A stretch of DNA of 64,000 bases from a bacterium (GTDB taxonomy: Bacteria > Bacteroidota > Ignavibacteria > Ignavibacteriales > Ignavibacteriaceae). This document shows, in pieces, positions 7,365 to 15,840 of the stretch. The notes beneath the pieces were generated by a model. The model saw only the letters and a list, made by a program, of their open reading frames with translations. It made no database searches and was not told the DNA's origin. Numbering within the stretch: position 1 is the first letter of the stretch; every line of letters starts with the position of its first letter. The position numbers and the translations under genes were made by a program. The DNA is taken from NCBI GenBank assembly GCA_016716565.1, contig JADJWC010000002.1, forward strand, positions 682,001 through 746,000. Direction: 5' to 3'.

Positions 7365-7748
7365 TCACCCTCCGATAATAATTTTTGATAAAATATAAGC
7401 CAGATAAACAGCAATCATTGTAAGAATAACGTTCAGCAGAATATTGGCACCGGCAAGAAGAAATTCTGAATCCTGAAAAAGTTTTACTGTTTCATAAGAG
7501 AAAGTGGAGAAAGTTGTAAGGCCGCCGCAGAGACCAACAGTAAGGAAGAGTCTCATTTCAGAGGAAATAAGTTTCAGCGAATCGAAATAAAATAAAACCA
7601 GACCGATGATGAAGCTTCCGATAATGTTTACCGCTAGCGTTCCATAAGGAAATAACGAAGTCGAGCTTCTTTGAACAAAGTCTGAAATAAAATATCTGAG
7701 CATTCCACCAAGTCCTGAACCAACTGCGACAATTATATATAACTTCAT
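7365..7748 (-). CDS. crcB: Fluoride channel CrcB/Fluc
   Basis: The 127-aa protein has the four transmembrane helices and signature motifs of the Fluc family: GGMLRYF in helix 1, YGTLAVNIIGSFIIG in helix 2 and GLCGGLTTFSTFSYE in helix 3 (the TTFST Phe-box that lines the fluoride pore). It forms a dual-topology dimer that exports fluoride from the cytoplasm. Only one crcB copy is present here, as expected for the homodimer type. The region upstream holds the RAYT gene 14 bp away, and I see no fluoride riboswitch (the crcB motif) before it. Confidence 0.93.
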   Translation of the reverse strand: MKLYIIVAVGSGLGGMLRYFISDFVQRSSTSLFPYGTLAVNIIGSFIIGLVLFYFDSLKLISSEMRLFLTVGLCGGLTTFSTFSYETVKLFQDSEFLLAGANILLNVILTMIAVYLAYILSKIIIGG

Positions 7749-7762
7749 TTTCCTTTTCAGAT

Positions 7763-8362
7763 TTATCTCAAAGGTTTGTAATATTCATCCAACTCCCATT
7801 TGAGCGGGTTAAGTTCAATATAATTTCTGATGTTCTGTAAATCGACTTCATTTCGGATTATGTGCTCATAATAATTTCTCTGCCAGATTTTTAATTCAGT
7901 ATTTTTTGTTAATTCTCTGATACGTTTTGTTACTGCAGATTTGAATCCTCTGATAATCGCACCCAATGATTGCGATGGAGATTTAAATTTATCATTTGTA
8001 GGGGCGTATTGTATACGCCTCGATTCATTATTACCGGTTGAATTCAATTCTAGTCTTAAATTCATTCCTTGGGGCGAATTCAATTCGCCCCTACCGTTTA
8101 TTATTATATTTCCATGTAAATGATTTGGCATTATAACATAATAATCCAAATCAACATTATTCCTGATTTCTTTTGTTTTTAACCATTCAACCTCAACAAT
8201 CTTTCCGAATTCGTTCAGAACCATCTTGCCTTTAACGATTTTCCCGAACAAATATTTTCTTTCATATGTACAAACTGTAACATAATACCACCAAGGAGTA
8301 GAATAATCAAATTCTTTTAATCTGATTGACCGACGCTGATTTTTTGGCTTGTCATTATTCAT
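7763..8362 (-). CDS. REP-associated tyrosine transposase (RAYT, Y1 HUH family)
   Basis: The 199-aa protein has the IS200/IS605-like Y1 transposase pattern: strand WWYYVTVCTY, the HUH motif in MPNHLHGNIII (H81, H83), and the catalytic Tyr in WQRNYYEHIIR (Y164/Y165), ending in the helix NIRNYIELNP. Such RAYTs are single-copy relatives of transposases linked to REP palindromes rather than to full insertion sequences. Residues ~90-122 are encoded by a REP-like element, 97 bp long, carried in frame between the HUH motif and the tyrosine helix. The gene seems intact. It sits directly before crcB. Confidence 0.93.
   Translation of the reverse strand: MNNDKPKNQRRSIRLKEFDYSTPWWYYVTVCTYERKYLFGKIVKGKMVLNEFGKIVEVEWLKTKEIRNNVDLDYYVIMPNHLHGNIIINGRGELNSPQGMNLRLELNSTGNNESRRIQYAPTNDKFKSPSQSLGAIIRGFKSAVTKRIRELTKNTELKIWQRNYYEHIIRNEVDLQNIRNYIELNPLKWELDEYYKPLR
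7998..8094. repeat. REP-like element inside the RAYT gene
   Basis: GTAGGGGCGTAT-TG-TATACGCC (7998-8019) and GGGGCGAATT-CAATTCGCCCC with CTAC (8071-8094) are the same two hairpins as in the intergenic element 6402-6480, in the same order. The segment is translated in frame within the transposase. Confidence 0.85.
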
Positions 8363-8380
8363 TATGATTAGTTGAAAAAT

Positions 8381-9112
8381 TTAACCAACTAACTCTTCAA
8401 ATAATTTCCTAAATTTTTTCAAATCCTCCCAGCAATCTTTTTTCCAGTGCGGATTGCGAAGCAGCGCAGCTGGATGATACGTAACGATCACTTTTGCACC
8501 TTCGTACTCATAAATACTTTTTCTTAATTCACCGAGTGACTCTCTTTTTTTCAACAAGCCTTTAGCGGCAGTCAAACCAAGACACAAAATTAATTTTGGT
8601 TTTATGAGTTCACATTGTTTTTTAAGATATGGCATACAGGTATCCATTTCATCTTGCATCGGAGTTCTGTTTTCGGGCGGTCGACATTTGACAACATTAC
8701 CAATGTAAACTTCTTCTCTTGAAAACTTAATTGCTTTGAGCATATCAGTTAAAAGCTGTCCGGCTCTTCCGACAAAAGGCAAACCCTGTTTATCCTCTTC
8801 TGCACCGGGACCTTCTCCGATAACTAATACATCTGCGCTTGGATTGCCGGTTCCAAAAACAAATTTATTTCTGCCCTTATGAAGCCTGCATTTTGTGCAG
8901 CTGCTGACAAGCTTTTCGAATTGATCAAGGGATACTGCTTTTTCCCAATCTTCTTTTTCAGCTTCAAACAACTGCGGTTCTTCGAATAAAACTTCCGGTT
9001 CTTTTACAACCGATGATATCTTTTTCTTTTTGGGGATGAATAATTCATCGCCAAAAATTTCTTTTTGAATAGTTAATCTTTTTATTATTTCTTTTTTCGA
9101 TGGCTTACTCAT
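8381..9112 (-). CDS. Family 4 uracil-DNA glycosylase (Fe-S type)
   Basis: The 243-aa protein removes uracil from DNA to start base-excision repair. It has the family 4 (thermophile-type, TTUDGA-like) features: motif GEGPGAEED at 99-107, NRTP near 148, and YHPAALLRNP at 212-221 (active-site motif B). Four cysteines fit the 4Fe-4S ligands: C72 and C75 (CTKC), C143 (KCRPPENR) and C159 (TCMPYL). The Lys-rich N-terminal ~60 residues are an extension before the catalytic domain. It lies 6 bp downstream of coaBC and is probably co-transcribed with it. Confidence 0.93.
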   Translation of the reverse strand: MSKPSKKEIIKRLTIQKEIFGDELFIPKKKKISSVVKEPEVLFEEPQLFEAEKEDWEKAVSLDQFEKLVSSCTKCRLHKGRNKFVFGTGNPSADVLVIGEGPGAEEDKQGLPFVGRAGQLLTDMLKAIKFSREEVYIGNVVKCRPPENRTPMQDEMDTCMPYLKKQCELIKPKLILCLGLTAAKGLLKKRESLGELRKSIYEYEGAKVIVTYHPAALLRNPHWKKDCWEDLKKFRKLFEELVG

Positions 9113-9118
9113 GGTCTT

Positions 9119-10327
9119 TTACAAAATATTTTTTGCTTCGGTTAATATTTTGTTTGCAACCTGGAACTTGGAAAGCAATGGAAGCTTAATTGATTTACCA
9201 TCCTGCTTGATTATTGTCACTTTGTTTGTGTCAACTTCAAAGCCGGTTTCTTTGCCCGGAGAGTTTAATACAACCATATCAAGATTTTTCTCTTTCAGTT
9301 TTTTCTTTGCGTTGGCTAATTCATTTTGAGTCTCAAGTGCAAAACCGATTACTTTTATTTTTTTTGAATTTATTGAAGAAAGAATATCAGGATTTAATTC
9401 AAGTTTAAGCTCAAGTGATGTTTTATCCTTTTTAATTTTGTTTGAAACAATCTTAGTCGGACGAAAATCAGAAACAGCAGCAGACATTATAAGCAAATCA
9501 TTTTTAGTTATCTCTTTCTTAACTGCTTTTTCCATTTCCGAAGCGGAGCGAACATTTATTGTTTTTATTTCGGGATAAATGCTTTGTGAAGAAGGACCCG
9601 AAACTAGAGTAACATCTGCACCTCTCAAGAATGCAGCTTTTGCAATCGCATATCCCATTTTGCCGGAAGAGCGATTTCCAATAAATCTCACCGGATCGAT
9701 ATCTTCATAAGTTGGTCCGCCAGTTACAAGTATTTTTTTACCCATCAAATCTTTTGAATAACCGGATAGAATCAGTTCAACTGCATCAATAATTTTATTT
9801 GTATCGGCTAACCTTCCATCTCCGGAGAGTCCGCTTGCCAGTTCACCAGTTTCCGGATAGATGATGTAATGCCCAAGTTTCTCCAGCTTAACAAGATTTT
9901 CTTTATTGATTGGATTGTTGAACATATCCACATCAGCGGCAGGAGCTACTACTAAAGGAGAACGAAGTGCTGTTACCAGAGTTGTTAATGCAGTGTCAGC
10001 AAATCCATATGCAATCTTTGCAATTGTATTTATTGTTGCTGGAGCAATAAGCATTATATCTGACCACAATGCAAAATCAATATGCCAGGTTGAAAGGCTT
10101 GTTCCATCTTTTTGATTTTTAGGAAATGTATTGACCACTACTTCATTGTGTGAGAGTGTCGCTAATGTGAGTGGAGTAATAAATTCTGTTGCGGAAGGTG
10201 TCATTACAACTTTTACTTCTGCGCCTCGTTTGACAAACTCCCTGACAATTAAAGCTGATTTATATGCTGCAATACATCCTGTAACTCCAAGGAGAATTTT
10301 TTTCCCCGATAAAGAATCTGTAATCAT
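9119..10327 (-). CDS. coaBC: Bifunctional phosphopantothenoylcysteine decarboxylase/synthetase
   Basis: The 402-aa fusion catalyses two steps of coenzyme A synthesis. The N-terminal flavoprotein CoaC domain (about 1-180) has the GVTGCIAAYK opening, the active-site His in STWHIDFALWSD and the LIAPATINTIAK segment. The CoaB domain (about 190-400) has KKILVTGGPTYEDIDPVRFIGNRSSGKMGYAIA and SAAVSDFRP. In the flexible flap that carries the catalytic Cys in E. coli Dfp (ACG...GRM) this protein reads ASGLSGDGRLAD, with Ser instead; I recall similar sequences in other Bacteroidota. It forms part of the yicC-gmk-rpoZ-coaBC order. Confidence 0.95.
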   Translation of the reverse strand: MITDSLSGKKILLGVTGCIAAYKSALIVREFVKRGAEVKVVMTPSATEFITPLTLATLSHNEVVVNTFPKNQKDGTSLSTWHIDFALWSDIMLIAPATINTIAKIAYGFADTALTTLVTALRSPLVVAPAADVDMFNNPINKENLVKLEKLGHYIIYPETGELASGLSGDGRLADTNKIIDAVELILSGYSKDLMGKKILVTGGPTYEDIDPVRFIGNRSSGKMGYAIAKAAFLRGADVTLVSGPSSQSIYPEIKTINVRSASEMEKAVKKEITKNDLLIMSAAVSDFRPTKIVSNKIKKDKTSLELKLELNPDILSSINSKKIKVIGFALETQNELANAKKKLKEKNLDMVVLNSPGKETGFEVDTNKVTIIKQDGKSIKLPLLSKFQVANKILTEAKNIL

Positions 10328-10391
10328 GAAAGTTCTTTCAAATTGTTTGACTTAATTTAATAGAAATACAAACAAGATATTTAAAATAATA

Positions 10392-10412
10392 AATCCGGCA
10401 TGCAGCCGGATT
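10392..10412 (-). terminator. Intrinsic terminator after rpoZ
   Basis: AATCCGGC-ATGCA-GCCGGATT has perfect 8-bp arms, followed on the minus strand by a T/A-rich tract (TATTATTTTAA). It lies 28 bases after the rpoZ stop and 65 bases before coaBC. Confidence 0.65.
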
Positions 10413-10439
10413 CAACAAGTTGAACTATTAAAATATTTA

Positions 10440-10727
10440 TTATTTATACTCGAATTCTATTTTGCCATCAAGAAACTCACTGAGTGCCTGAAGATGAGGT
10501 TTCTTTCTCTGTTCCATATCAAGAGCAATTTTCAACTGAGCCGGATTATCAATGTCTTCACTTTCATCATCTGTAGTAGCTTCAGGAATTGTGCTAAGTA
10601 AAGCGTTAAACTCAATTTTATTTTCAGCATTGATCTGCCTTGCTTTTTTAGCGGTGACAATAATTCCTTCATAGACATTACTTGCCCGTTTATCGATTTC
10701 TCTTAAATCAATCGGTGTTATTTCCAT
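10440..10727 (-). CDS. rpoZ: RNA polymerase omega subunit (RpoZ/Rpb6-like)
   Basis: The 95-aa product matches the divergent Bacteroidota/Chlorobi omega family: PIDLREIDKRASNVYEGIIVTAKKARQIN is the conserved helix that packs on the beta-prime subunit, and residues ~66-95 (KIALDMEQRKKPHLQALSEF) form the C-terminal helix. Omega assists assembly of RNA polymerase. The stretch TTDDESEDIDNP is an acidic insertion. Position directly after gmk (3-bp gap) is the classical gmk-rpoZ arrangement and supports the call. Confidence 0.85.
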   Translation of the reverse strand: MEITPIDLREIDKRASNVYEGIIVTAKKARQINAENKIEFNALLSTIPEATTDDESEDIDNPAQLKIALDMEQRKKPHLQALSEFLDGKIEFEYK

Positions 10728-10730
10728 TAA

Positions 10731-11303
10731 CTAATTCTCCTTTAATATTTTTTCAACTAAACTTTTTGCTTCTTTAATTGCAATTTCTAGATCTTTATTT
10801 TCAATTATGTAGTCAAATTGATCTTTCAGGCTAAGTTCCATCTTAGCCCGTTCAATCCGTTTCAAAAAATCAGACTCACTTTCAGTATTTCTTTGCTTGA
10901 GTCTTTTAACAAGTTCTTCGAAACTGGGAGGCGAAATATATATTAAATGTGCATACGGGTAAAGTCTTTTTATTGTGAGCGCACCCTTTACATCAAGTTC
11001 CAGGAGAACAGGCTTTCCGCCCTTAATATTTTCTATTATAAAGCTCTTTAAAGTTCCATAATAGTAATCGTAAAACTTCTCCCATTCAATGAAATCTTCA
11101 CTTTTTATCTTTTTTTTGAATTCTTCCTCGGAAAGGAAAAAATACTCAACACCGTTTTTTTCAGTCTCTCTCTTCGGTCGGGTGGTTGCGGAGATCGAAA
11201 AGACCACCTGAGGAAAGGTTTTAAGAATTTCTTTTACTATTGTAGTTTTACCTGCACCACTCGGAGCTGAAAATACTAATATTTTTCCTACAGCATTACT
11301 CAC
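10731..11303 (-). CDS. gmk: Guanylate kinase
   Basis: The 190-aa enzyme phosphorylates GMP to GDP. The P-loop FSAPSGAGKTT lies at residues 11-21; the GMP-binding part shows SISATTRPKRETEKNGVEYFFLSEEEF and EWEKFYDYYYGT, and the lid RLKQRNTESESDFLKRIERAK follows. Length is normal. It overlaps nothing but follows the YicC gene with a 2-bp gap, and precedes rpoZ, so yicC-gmk-rpoZ is one operon. Confidence 0.97.
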   Translation of the reverse strand: MSNAVGKILVFSAPSGAGKTTIVKEILKTFPQVVFSISATTRPKRETEKNGVEYFFLSEEEFKKKIKSEDFIEWEKFYDYYYGTLKSFIIENIKGGKPVLLELDVKGALTIKRLYPYAHLIYISPPSFEELVKRLKQRNTESESDFLKRIERAKMELSLKDQFDYIIENKDLEIAIKEAKSLVEKILKEN

Positions 11304-11305
11304 AA

Positions 11306-12181
11306 TTACTCGATATTCTGGATTTGTTCTCTTATTTTTTCAATTTCTTCCTTTATCAACACAGAGTGATGAATGATTGATGTTGAAACTGACTTGGAAG
11401 AAATGGTGTTAGTTTCGCGGTTCATTTCCTGACAAAGGAAATTTAATTTTTTTCCCGGCTCCTTTTCATTCTTTACACTTTCTTTAAAGAATTTCAGATG
11501 ACTCCTTAATCTTACACATTCTTCTGTTATATCTGCCCTATCAGCAATCAAAGCAAGCTCAAGATTAAGCCTGTCTTCACTTATTTCTGCATTACCCAAT
11601 AATTCTTTTATTCGCAGCTTAAGTTTATCATAATATTCGTTAATATTTTTTTTGTATTCATCTTCAATCTGCGAAACTATCTTAACAATGTTTTCAATTC
11701 TGGCTGAAAGATCTTTTGACAATTCAGTCCCTTCTTTCTTTTTCATTGAAATCAATTTGTCAATCGCCTTATCGAGTGCTGACTTAACCAGTTCAAATTC
11801 AGCTTTACCGATTTCTGTATCCTGCGAGACAAATAATTCCTTACTTGCAAGAAGATGTTCCAATTTTATTTCATCAGTTATAGCCGCTGCTTTTTTAATT
11901 TTCCTGATAAGTGACAAGTGCTTTGAAAGTTTTTCATCATCCACAGAAACAAATCCGTTTTCAATCCCGTCCTTCTTGAAGTGAAGTATAACACTGAGTT
12001 TTCCGCGCTGAACTTTTGATTTAATGAATTCTCTTATTTCATAATCGTAAGGAGATAGTAACGGGGGAAGCTTTAAGGAAATTTCAAAGAACCTGCTATT
12101 CACGCTCTTAACTTCCGCTTCGACAGATATTTTGCTTTTTGATGCACTCCCTTTTCCAAAGCCTGTCATGCTGTATATCAT
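11306..12181 (-). CDS. yicC: YicC family endoribonuclease-like protein
   Basis: The 291-aa protein opens with MIYSMTGFGKG, the hallmark N-terminus of the YicC/YloC family, and contains VKSVNSRFFEISLKLP. The C-terminal half has CVRLRSHLKFFKE, then KKLNFLCQEMNRETNTISSKS, the DUF1732 region that carries the conserved acidic and His residues. In E. coli YicC is reported as an RNase acting on a small RNA; other members affect stress survival. It heads the yicC-gmk-rpoZ operon. Confidence 0.93.
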   Translation of the reverse strand: MIYSMTGFGKGSASKSKISVEAEVKSVNSRFFEISLKLPPLLSPYDYEIREFIKSKVQRGKLSVILHFKKDGIENGFVSVDDEKLSKHLSLIRKIKKAAAITDEIKLEHLLASKELFVSQDTEIGKAEFELVKSALDKAIDKLISMKKKEGTELSKDLSARIENIVKIVSQIEDEYKKNINEYYDKLKLRIKELLGNAEISEDRLNLELALIADRADITEECVRLRSHLKFFKESVKNEKEPGKKLNFLCQEMNRETNTISSKSVSTSIIHHSVLIKEEIEKIREQIQNIE

Positions 12182-12254
12182 AATATCCCTGTTGATTTAA
12201 TTCAAAATTAATTTTTGTTGTGAAAGATAGTGATAAGTAATCAAACCGGATTAA

Positions 12255-14291
12255 TCAGAATGCTTCACCTATACCAAAGTGGATTACCATTGTGTCAAAA
12301 AACTGTTTGTTAAAAATAAATTTCTGATCCTTAGGATCGTAAAACTTAAAACCAAAATCCAGCCTGAATGGCGCAATAGGTGAATAGTACCTAATACCTG
12401 TTCCAACAGCCAGAGCAATCTGATCAATTCTTATATCCTTGAAATTATTCCAGGTATTACCGTAGTCAGTAAAAAACGCAAAGCCATATTCCTCTTCAAA
12501 TTTTCTGCGATATTCAAAACTTCCTTCGAGCAAAATATTTCCACCTCTGATTTTCAGCTCTTCATTAAGTGAAGGCGGGAATATAGTCTTGTTAAAAAGT
12601 GGATCAGAAGGTACTAATTCTCTTCCTCTCCATCCTCGTACTGAATTGCTGCCTCCAGCAAAAAAAGTTTGGTTTGGAGAAACGAGCGCTGCGTCGCCAC
12701 TAATCATTTGAATGTAACCGGCTTTAACTTTGATACCAAAAATTGTGAATTTATCTCTTGAAATTGTATTATATAATCCACAGGTAAGCTGCATCTTAAA
12801 ATAAAAACCCAAAGAATCTACAGCCAGAATAGATTGCCCGCTTCTGAGGTTTAGTGCATTATATTCAACATTTGCTGAGGATACTTCGGAAATCAAAGAA
12901 ATGATCCTTCCTTCTGTTGGATAGAAAAGATCATCGGTATTTGTTGAACCAATTTCTGCACCCAGCGAAGAAGTAAATGTCTTAGGACTTACAGAAAGTG
13001 TATCTTCAAATTCAGGGATGCTATAGCTTAATCTGTCAAATCTTAAGTATGGATTTAACAGATTTATGAATGTGTATCTGGGCAAATCAAACGCTGATGT
13101 AAAATTTGCCCCGTAATTCTGATAATCAACAGTATTGATATTATAAGATTTTACATAACCCTCAAGTCTTCCTGCGACGTTCCTGCTGAAAAGGAAGGGT
13201 TGTTCAATTATAGCGGAGAGATCTACTTCGGTCTGAAAAGTTTCTTCAAACAAATCAGAGTCAAAACTTATGTTGGTAACATCATTTATTCTAAAACGCG
13301 CTCTGATAGTCAGTTTTCTCGCATCACCAAGAAAATTTTTTCTTATATAACTAGCACCTACACCAACATTAAAATAACCAAATTCATTATCGGCAAATAC
13401 TTCAGGGGAGAGCTCGTTTAAACTACCGACAGTTCCTTTGATCAGAAGACGTGCCTTACTGCTCATTGAACTTATCGTATCAGCTGTGAGATTAATTGAA
13501 GTGAAAAGTCCGGTACGTGCAAGGCGTACTCTGCTTTTTGAAATTTCTCTTTCCCTGTAAACGTCCCCAACATTTATATCGGTAAGGTATGTAATCAGAT
13601 CGTAACTCACTTCAGAGCTTGATTCACCATCGCTTTCAATTTTAATATCACCATAAGTGTACCATCTGCCACGATTAAAATAAGTATAAATATCAGCCTT
13701 AGCATTTACGGTATCAATTTTCACCACAGTACTGTCATAGCGTGCAAGCATGAAGCCATTATCTTTTAAATAAGTAATAATAGCATCATTTTTTGTCTGC
13801 ACATTTTCCTGAACATATCTTTCCCAGGTTGGATATTCTTTATATTCTTCGATTGCCTCGTTCATTTCTTCGCTGAGATTGTCAAGTCCGGTAAAACGAA
13901 CCTTTCCATAAGTATGTCCGGCATTTTCTTTAATGAAATAAGTAAGTTCCGCTGATTTACCAACTGAGTCTACGACGAATGAAGAACTTATTTCTGCTTT
14001 AAAGAATCCATTAACTGCGTAATAAGATTTTAAAGAAATAATGTCAACTGAGATAGTAGTTGAATCAAAATAATTCGGTGGAGAACCAAGAAATACAATT
14101 GTATTGTATAAAAACCGCCAGAACCAGAATGGATTTTCCTCACTTTGTATAACGGCTTTAAGTTCTGCGTCTGTGAAGGTTTCATTGCCTTCAAAGTTTA
14201 TTGACGATAATTCGTAATCTTCGAATTCCTGTGCCAGATGAGTAATACTTAAACAGAAAACAATTAATACAGTGTTTAAGAAAAGCTTCAT
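12255..14291 (-). CDS. Outer-membrane Omp85 protein (BamA/TamA family)
   Basis: The 678-aa protein has a signal peptide (1-20, ending LAQ), then about three POTRA domains (roughly 26-120, 125-205 and 208-285) and a C-terminal 16-strand beta-barrel. The barrel-closing loop 6 motif reads VRGWRGREL at 551-559, and the protein ends ...MVIHFGIGEAF with an aromatic terminus. It inserts or translocates outer-membrane proteins. With three POTRAs rather than five it is closer to TamA or a Bacteroidota-specific Omp85 than to the essential BamA; which one cannot be settled from sequence alone. Confidence 0.85.
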   Translation of the reverse strand: MKLFLNTVLIVFCLSITHLAQEFEDYELSSINFEGNETFTDAELKAVIQSEENPFWFWRFLYNTIVFLGSPPNYFDSTTISVDIISLKSYYAVNGFFKAEISSSFVVDSVGKSAELTYFIKENAGHTYGKVRFTGLDNLSEEMNEAIEEYKEYPTWERYVQENVQTKNDAIITYLKDNGFMLARYDSTVVKIDTVNAKADIYTYFNRGRWYTYGDIKIESDGESSSEVSYDLITYLTDINVGDVYREREISKSRVRLARTGLFTSINLTADTISSMSSKARLLIKGTVGSLNELSPEVFADNEFGYFNVGVGASYIRKNFLGDARKLTIRARFRINDVTNISFDSDLFEETFQTEVDLSAIIEQPFLFSRNVAGRLEGYVKSYNINTVDYQNYGANFTSAFDLPRYTFINLLNPYLRFDRLSYSIPEFEDTLSVSPKTFTSSLGAEIGSTNTDDLFYPTEGRIISLISEVSSANVEYNALNLRSGQSILAVDSLGFYFKMQLTCGLYNTISRDKFTIFGIKVKAGYIQMISGDAALVSPNQTFFAGGSNSVRGWRGRELVPSDPLFNKTIFPPSLNEELKIRGGNILLEGSFEYRRKFEEEYGFAFFTDYGNTWNNFKDIRIDQIALAVGTGIRYYSPIAPFRLDFGFKFYDPKDQKFIFNKQFFDTMVIHFGIGEAF

Positions 14292-14363
14292 CAGGGAGTA
14301 ATATTTTTTCTAAATTGGAGAAACAATTCCTCACCAAACAATTTTTACCGGGATTTAAATTTA

Positions 14364-14969
14364 TTATAGTGCTTTTTCAACTAATCTCAGGTTTGGATAA
14401 TCTCTCCTGAAATAACTTACGAAAAATGTTTTGATCATCGGATTATCAATATTCTCAGTCAGATCAAGAGAAACCCTCCCTTCGGTAATAACTGAAAGAT
14501 GTGCACTATAAACTTTTAGTTTTTTCATATCGATTACATGAGAATAAACATCTCCGCTGGCGTTGCCCAAAAAGTAATTTTTTGAATTATAGTATACCAG
14601 CTCATTTTCGATGTGGGAAAATTTTATTTTATTGACTATACACTGAACAAATGACCCATTGAGCAGCCCGGTTTCGAATTTAACTTTGAATTCACCTTCA
14701 TCCCAGCTGATGAGGTAAAATTTTATTCCCCATTCATTTTTATCTGAAACCTCTTTACCAGCAACAATTGATTTTACTGAATCAGTTTCAAAGTATCCTG
14801 CAGTCGTGAATGAAACATCATCTCCGATTAAATCTTTAGCTGTCTTCAGCACAAGTTGTTCATTTTCGAAAAGATTGTGTGGCGGAGGTTCATAAGATTT
14901 TTTACACCCACCAAAAAAAACTACAATCACTGTCAGGGATAAAACGATATGTATTTTACTTGATAACAA
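14364..14969 (-). CDS. Lipoprotein of unknown function
   Basis: The 201-aa product begins with a basic-hydrophobic signal and lipobox FFGGC (C22), then a KKSYEPPPHNLF linker typical of surface-anchored lipoproteins. The mature domain (about 170 aa, strand-rich) is not recognised. Its first 14 bases overlap the end of the YkuD-like gene, so the two are translationally coupled, which suggests that the lipoprotein works with the pseudo-transpeptidase at the cell wall. It precedes the Omp85 gene by 72 bp. Confidence 0.65.
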   Translation of the reverse strand: MLSSKIHIVLSLTVIVVFFGGCKKSYEPPPHNLFENEQLVLKTAKDLIGDDVSFTTAGYFETDSVKSIVAGKEVSDKNEWGIKFYLISWDEGEFKVKFETGLLNGSFVQCIVNKIKFSHIENELVYYNSKNYFLGNASGDVYSHVIDMKKLKVYSAHLSVITEGRVSLDLTENIDNPMIKTFFVSYFRRDYPNLRLVEKAL

Positions 14970-15651
14970 CTTCGGTTCCCTCTCTTATTACTGAATGAAT
15001 TTCATCGATGTTTTCGTCACTCAATGCAATCGAACCATTTGTCCAGTTAAAAACAAACGGAAGATTTTTAAAGATATAGTTTAATTCTCCAATGCCATGA
15101 ATTCCAATATTGCCACCTAATAATCTGTGATATCTGGTGCAACCTTCATAATAATACTGAAATTTAATATCATTGAATTCTTTTTGAGAGATCCATCCTC
15201 TCCTCAAAGCGTTTGCACCATCTTCAAGATTCGGATAGTCGATCTGAAAAAATTTATGATATTTGTGATTAATAGAGATTTTACAAATTCGATATTTACC
15301 AACAGGAGTTGCTTTATCATCGGCTCTCGTTTTTGGTTCCTGGAGTGATTTTCCGAAACTCACTCTGTAATTTTTTATCAGGACACTGTCTTCATAAACT
15401 CCTAGTGTGTAATTGCGGCGATCAACAATTAGTTTGGGATTATTTATTTCAGTGTATCCAGCTTTAATCATCGCTTCGGAAAGTGGAATTTCACGAAGGT
15501 TTAGAATAATTCCATACACCAATATGCCGAAAAAGAAAAGAACGATAGCTAAAGTCAGATAAATAATATTTTTGAGAACTTCTTTGTTAAGATAGTCGGC
15601 AGCATTCACCGGTCCCAACTTCATTTTTTTTAATTTTTCAAGCAACTTCAA
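14956..15651 (-). CDS. YkuD-fold protein with catalytic Cys replaced by Ser
   Basis: The 231-aa protein has an N-terminal membrane anchor (about 28-50) and a YkuD domain. The conserved HG appears in GNIGIHGIGELN and the active-site segment in NWTNGSIALSDENIDEI. Family L,D-transpeptidases normally have Cys in this place (typically DWTxGCIAVxN); here codon TCG gives Ser at residue 207. L,D-transpeptidases form 3-3 crosslinks or attach proteins to peptidoglycan through a Cys acyl-enzyme, so a Ser variant is probably inactive or altered. The start is TTG at 15651; an ATG nine codons later is an alternative. Confidence 0.8.
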   Translation of the reverse strand: MKLLEKLKKMKLGPVNAADYLNKEVLKNIIYLTLAIVLFFFGILVYGIILNLREIPLSEAMIKAGYTEINNPKLIVDRRNYTLGVYEDSVLIKNYRVSFGKSLQEPKTRADDKATPVGKYRICKISINHKYHKFFQIDYPNLEDGANALRRGWISQKEFNDIKFQYYYEGCTRYHRLLGGNIGIHGIGELNYIFKNLPFVFNWTNGSIALSDENIDEIHSVIREGTEVVIK

Positions 15652-15790
15652 GCTTCGTTGAAACTTTCCAAAATATTTAATTCATAATTATTTAATATAA
15701 AATTTACTCAAAAATCAAATAATTTTTAACTGCAATATTGAATATGCTTACCGAAGAATTGACTGTATAATTAATTCTCAGGATGTACAT

Positions 15791-15817
15791 AAAAAACCCG
15801 GTCTGCAAAACCGGGCT
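15791..15817 (-). terminator. Intrinsic terminator after frr
   Basis: CCCGGT-CTGCAAA-ACCGGG, followed on the minus strand by TTTTTT, lies 24 bases past the frr stop. It closes the translation-factor cluster. Confidence 0.85.
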
Positions 15818-15840
15818 TTAAAATGAAATATAAAATGAAG

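Noticed and set aside
7363..7414. Longer N-terminus for the DUF190 gene
   Set aside because: It would overlap crcB and lacks the GGAGGG site that precedes ATG 7363.
7749..7763. Fluoride riboswitch before crcB
   Set aside because: The gap is only 14 bp and the RAYT gene occupies the region upstream.
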